DNA of 6,829 nt from CALLQB01 sp036479275 (GTDB lineage: Bacteria; Actinomycetota; Acidimicrobiia; Acidimicrobiales; SHLQ01): NCBI GenBank assembly GCA_965524675.1, contig CBERPN010000247.1:1-6829 (forward strand), read 5' to 3'. Below, in pieces: positions 4,721 to 6,829 of the stretch; the first letter of the stretch is position 1; the number at the start of each line of letters is the position of its first letter. The notes beneath the pieces were generated by a model that had not been told where the DNA came from, did not search any database, and was given only the letters and a program-made list of their open reading frames with translations. The position numbers and the translations under genes were made by a program.

Positions 4721-6334
4721 GTGGTAGATCTCCCGGATATGACTCAAGTAGCGGCGCGACACCGCGAAGGTTTCCGTCGCTTCTTGGCTGATATTGCCAA
4801 GCCCGATCGACCTGTCGTTGGCGATGTTGTCGCCGGAGTCAGCGTGGCCATGGTGCTGATTCCACAATCGATGGCATACGCGGATTTGGCAGGGCTTCCA
4901 CCGTTCGTTGGGCTATTCGCAGCGGCGTTTCCGTTGCTCATGTTCGCGCTCTTTGCCTCTTCTCCCTACCTCCAGACGGGCCCTGTGGCTTTGACGAGTC
5001 TTTTAACATTCGGCGCTCTGGCCGTTACGGGTTCCGAACCCGGGTCGGTCTCCTATGTGCAGCAGGCTGCGCTGCTGGCGGTAATCGTCGGCGCCGTACG
5101 TCTCTTGCTCGGAGTGCTCCGACTGGGGTTGGTGGCGTACCTGATGGCCGAACCAGTGATGATCGGGTTTACTTCGGCGGCCGGCCTCGTCATCTTGTCC
5201 TCACAGCTCCCCAAAGCTCTCGGGGTGGCCGAGGTCGTTCCGGACAGTGAGAACCCCATCGTCGAGGCGCTGTGGGCATTAGGGCATCCTGGCCAATGGC
5301 GTGGTGTGGCTGTCGGTCTGGCGGTGGTCACGTTGATTCTGATGCTCGGAGGTCGTTCGATCCACAGACTCTTTCCGGGAGTCTTGGTAGCGGTGATCCT
5401 CGGCGTCGTTTTCTCGAATGCCTCGGACTACGACGGCGCGGTTGTAGGCGGTATACCTGAAGGATTGCCATCGTTCACACTCGACCTGCCGTGGTCCGAC
5501 CTACCGAGCCTGATACTCGGTGGGGTTGTGATCGCTCTCGTAGGCTTTGCCGAGCCAGCATCAATAGCTCGAACTTTCGCCGGAGAAGACGGTGAGCCCT
5601 GGAGCGCTAGCCAAGAGTTTTTCAGCTCGGGCTGGGCCAATTTGGCCGCAGGTGTCACCGGCGCCTTTCCGGTGGGTGGGTCGTTCTCTCGTAGTTCCGT
5701 CAACCGCTTCGCGGGCGCTAGGTCGAAGTGGAGCGGCGGAATTACCGGTCTCGTCGTGTTGGCCTTCTTGCCCTTTGCCGGAGTCCTCGAGGCTCTGCCG
5801 ACGGCGGTGCTCGGAGCAATCGTCGTAGGTGCGGTTACAAGCCTGGTAAAGCCGAAGCGGTTGTTGAGCCTGTGGCGGCGATCAAAGTCACAGGCCCTGC
5901 TCACCTATGTGACGTTCTTCGCCACGCTAATAACGCCTCCTGAGGTCTTCTGGGCGGTAATTCTTGGGGTACTGCTCACAGTGGTGCATCACTTCGCCTT
6001 CAAACTGAAACTGACTGTCGATGCCAGCGATCCGGCGATGTTGCGTATTCGACCGGATGGTTTGCTGTGGATTGGCTCGAACGGAGTGCTTGCTGAGCGA
6101 CTCAAGGCGGCGATTGCTAACCATGGGTCCTCACCTGCTATCGAGGTTGATCTTGGCGGTGTACCTTCGGTTGATTCAGGCATTGCCGATGCACTTGGAA
6201 TTGCGGTAGAGGCTGCCGGAGGTCGATCGGTGATCGTCATCAATCCTCCCGAGGGTGCGAAGGCGCTTCTGCAGGGTGCTGGTTGTCAACTCCGGGAGAG
6301 CGAAATTAGCCAGCACGAGTTGAGTGAATCGTGA
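4721..6334 (+). CDS. SulP/SLC26-family anion transporter with C-terminal STAS domain (537 aa)
   Basis: This inner-membrane secondary transporter belongs to the SulP family, whose members move sulfate, bicarbonate or other anions by H+ or Na+ symport or by exchange. The family signature lies at residues 43-65 (AMVLIPQSMAYADLAGLPP-VGL). TGPVALTSLL (86-95), AEPASIART (277-285) and GAFPVGGSFSRSSVN (314-328) are further conserved blocks of the transport core. Hydrophobic segments run from about 34 to 425, in keeping with the usual 12-14 helices. A STAS domain follows (about 438-525), with IEVDLGGVPSVDSGIADALG (474-493) matching the strand-loop-helix that holds the phospho-acceptor serine in anti-sigma antagonists. 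The longest start is GTG at 4721; ATG at 4739 would remove six residues, and neither has a strong Shine-Dalgarno. No cys genes or carbonic anhydrase gene are adjacent, so the substrate is undecided. It ends 14 bases before tRNA-Ser. Confidence 0.93.
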   Translation: MVDLPDMTQVAARHREGFRRFLADIAKPDRPVVGDVVAGVSVAMVLIPQSMAYADLAGLPPFVGLFAAAFPLLMFALFASSPYLQTGPVALTSLLTFGALAVTGSEPGSVSYVQQAALLAVIVGAVRLLLGVLRLGLVAYLMAEPVMIGFTSAAGLVILSSQLPKALGVAEVVPDSENPIVEALWALGHPGQWRGVAVGLAVVTLILMLGGRSIHRLFPGVLVAVILGVVFSNASDYDGAVVGGIPEGLPSFTLDLPWSDLPSLILGGVVIALVGFAEPASIARTFAGEDGEPWSASQEFFSSGWANLAAGVTGAFPVGGSFSRSSVNRFAGARSKWSGGITGLVVLAFLPFAGVLEALPTAVLGAIVVGAVTSLVKPKRLLSLWRRSKSQALLTYVTFFATLITPPEVFWAVILGVLLTVVHHFAFKLKLTVDASDPAMLRIRPDGLLWIGSNGVLAERLKAAIANHGSSPAIEVDLGGVPSVDSGIADALGIAVEAAGGRSVIVINPPEGAKALLQGAGCQLRESEISQHELSES

Positions 6335-6348
6335 GTATCCTCATGAGC

Positions 6349-6435
6349 GGAGAGATGGCAGAGCGGACGATTGCGATGGTCTTGAAAACCATTGAGGCTT
6401 CACGGTCTCCGGGGGTTCGAATCCCCCTCTCTCCG
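6349..6435 (+). tRNA. tRNA-Ser(UGA)
   Basis: This is an 87-base class II tRNA. The acceptor stem is GGAGAGA (6349-6355) with TCTCTCC (6428-6434), and the discriminator is G6435 as expected for serine. The anticodon stem ATGGT (6376-6380) pairs with ACCAT (6388-6392) around CTTGAAA, giving anticodon TGA (6383-6385). A long variable arm follows (about 6393-6410). The T arm is GGGGG (6411-6415), TTCGAAT, CCCCC (6423-6427). No CCA is encoded. The gene starts 14 bases after the SulP stop codon, so it may be read from the SulP transcript. A weak TTGTCA (6283-6288) could serve as a -35 inside the SulP end, but I see no good -10. Confidence 0.96.
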
Positions 6436-6500
6436 CGCCGTTCGCTTCGCTCTCTTACCGAGTTTTCGCCGTCGCTTCGCTTCCGGTCGTAAACCTCGCC
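6432..6500. repeat. 69-bp direct repeat, copy A, abutting tRNA-Ser
   Basis: This copy matches 6525-6593 at 68 of 69 positions (T6466 against G6559). Its first four bases are the last four of tRNA-Ser. Internally it carries two related subunits, GCCGTTCGCTTCGCT (6437-6451) and GCCGTCGCTTCGCTT (6468-6482), and ends with AAACCTCGCC. It is non-coding on both strands as far as I can see. Similar CGCTTCGCT and AAACTCGCC motifs follow tRNA-Ile near 161-195. Confidence 0.9.
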
Positions 6501-6524
6501 GAGTGTGAACATTAGCCTGACAGG

Positions 6525-6593
6525 TCCGCGCCGTTCGCTTCGCTCTCTTACCGAGTTTGCGCCGTCGCTTCGCTTCCGGTCGTAAACCTCGCC
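6525..6593. repeat. 69-bp direct repeat, copy B
   Basis: This is the second copy of the repeat at 6432-6500, in the same orientation with a 93-base period and a 24-base unique spacer (6501-6524). It lies 40 bases from the stop codon of the convergent methyltransferase gene. I see no inverted repeat with a T-run, so it is not an obvious intrinsic terminator for either side. Confidence 0.9.
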
Positions 6594-6633
6594 ATACGCC
6601 GACTGATTCCTTGGAGTGTCTGCTAATGGTACG

Positions 6634-6829
6634 TCAGGGCTTGATGGCGCTGAGCAGTACGTACTTGCCGGTACTGGCCACTGTTGTACTGTTGCCGAAG
6701 AGTTTCTTTAGTTTGGCGTGGTAGCCGAGGTGTCGGTTGCCTACCACCCTTAGCTCGCCACCGCTGCGCAACACTCTTCTCGAATCGCTGAACATCTGCC
6801 AGGCCGTCGCATCGCTTAGTGCATGATCG
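6634..6829 (-). CDS. rlmG: RlmG-like 23S rRNA guanine-N2 methyltransferase, C-terminal 64 residues only
   Basis: Reading leftward from 6828, an open frame of 64 codons ends with TGA at 6636-6634; the start codon lies beyond the window. The visible part begins DHALSDATAWQMFSDSRRVL, then RSGGELRVVGNRHLGYHAKLKKLFGN and STTVASTGKYVLLSAIKP. The RHL-Y--KLKK-FGN block and the following T-A-T-KYV/FVVL ending are characteristic of the C-terminal SAM-dependent methyltransferase domain of RlmG, which methylates the N2 of a guanine in 23S rRNA (G1835 in E. coli). The related RsmC is less similar at this end. The catalytic NPPF motif should lie just upstream, outside the window. The gene is convergent with SulP and tRNA-Ser, with the 69-bp repeats between. 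The symbol rests on resemblance of the C-terminus only. Confidence 0.83.
   Translation of the reverse strand, partial: DHALSDATAWQMFSDSRRVLRSGGELRVVGNRHLGYHAKLKKLFGNSTTVASTGKYVLLSAIKP

Noticed and set aside
5428..5904. Minus-strand 158-codon frame inside the SulP gene
   Set aside because: It is a shadow of the SulP transport core, whose conserved motifs are on the plus strand.
6306..6512. Minus-strand frame with RGIRTPGDREASMVFKT-like sequence
   Set aside because: It is the antisense translation of tRNA-Ser(UGA) and its flank; proteins of the GIRTP type are a known artefact of reading through tRNA-Ser.
6432..6593. Integrase attachment sites or a CRISPR array
   Set aside because: Only four bases of tRNA are duplicated, there is no integrase, only two copies with one 24-base spacer exist, and the unit is too long for a CRISPR repeat and there are no cas genes.
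6656..6665. AGTACGTACT palindrome
   Set aside because: It lies within the methyltransferase coding sequence and encodes ordinary KYV residues; ten bases is too short to argue for a separate function.

Overview
The window looks like a piece of chromosome from a moderately GC-rich actinobacterium. An Acidimicrobiia-like lineage is my best guess, by inference only. The clues are a WhiG/FliA-type sigma factor in a non-flagellar setting, an IMPase-family protein with the HisN-like WGDAYGY motif, tRNA genes without an encoded CCA, and GTG starts. There are no transposases, integrases, phage genes or CRISPR arrays. The genes themselves are mostly ordinary housekeeping types; the more unusual material lies between them.

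Layout. Positions 1-63 hold the 3' part of tRNA-Ile(GAU), whose acceptor end is the start of a perfect 20-bp inverted repeat. Positions 101-382 are non-coding, with TTCG-rich sequence and a 41-bp tandem duplication. A possible 43-residue membrane microprotein (389-520) runs into a saccharopine-dehydrogenase-like oxidoreductase (522-1559) with one base between stop and start. A 309-bp intergenic region (1560-1868) carries two tandem DnaA-box-like sites, a good match to a sigma-28 promoter framed by a 10-bp inverted repeat, and a leader hairpin. All of these precede a FliA/WhiG-family sigma factor (1869-2759), which ends at a strong intrinsic terminator (2838-2880). On the minus strand, a PlsC-type acyltransferase (4665-3655) and a HisN-like phosphatase form a two-gene operon, most likely joined by a GTGA stop/start overlap. 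Divergent from it, a SulP/SLC26 anion transporter with a C-terminal STAS domain runs from 4721 to 6334. A tRNA-Ser(UGA) starts 14 bases after its stop, followed by two copies of a 69-bp direct repeat. The right edge holds the last 64 codons of an RlmG-like 23S rRNA methyltransferase on the minus strand (6828-6634). It has no start codon inside the window, so a search for complete reading frames would miss it.

How the parts may work together. The clearest regulatory inference is that the sigma factor transcribes its own gene: its family recognises TAAA-N15-GCCGATAA-type promoters, and a near match lies 131 bp upstream of the start codon in the correct orientation. The phosphatase and acyltransferase are probably co-translated but have no obvious shared pathway. 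The two tRNA genes, although unrelated, are both followed by sequence rich in CGCTTCGCT and ending in AAAC(C)TCGCC, which suggests a lineage-specific family of tRNA-flanking repeats. I see no defence system or secretion system here; the candidates for something undescribed are the sigma promoter arrangement, the tRNA-flanking repeats and the coupled microprotein.
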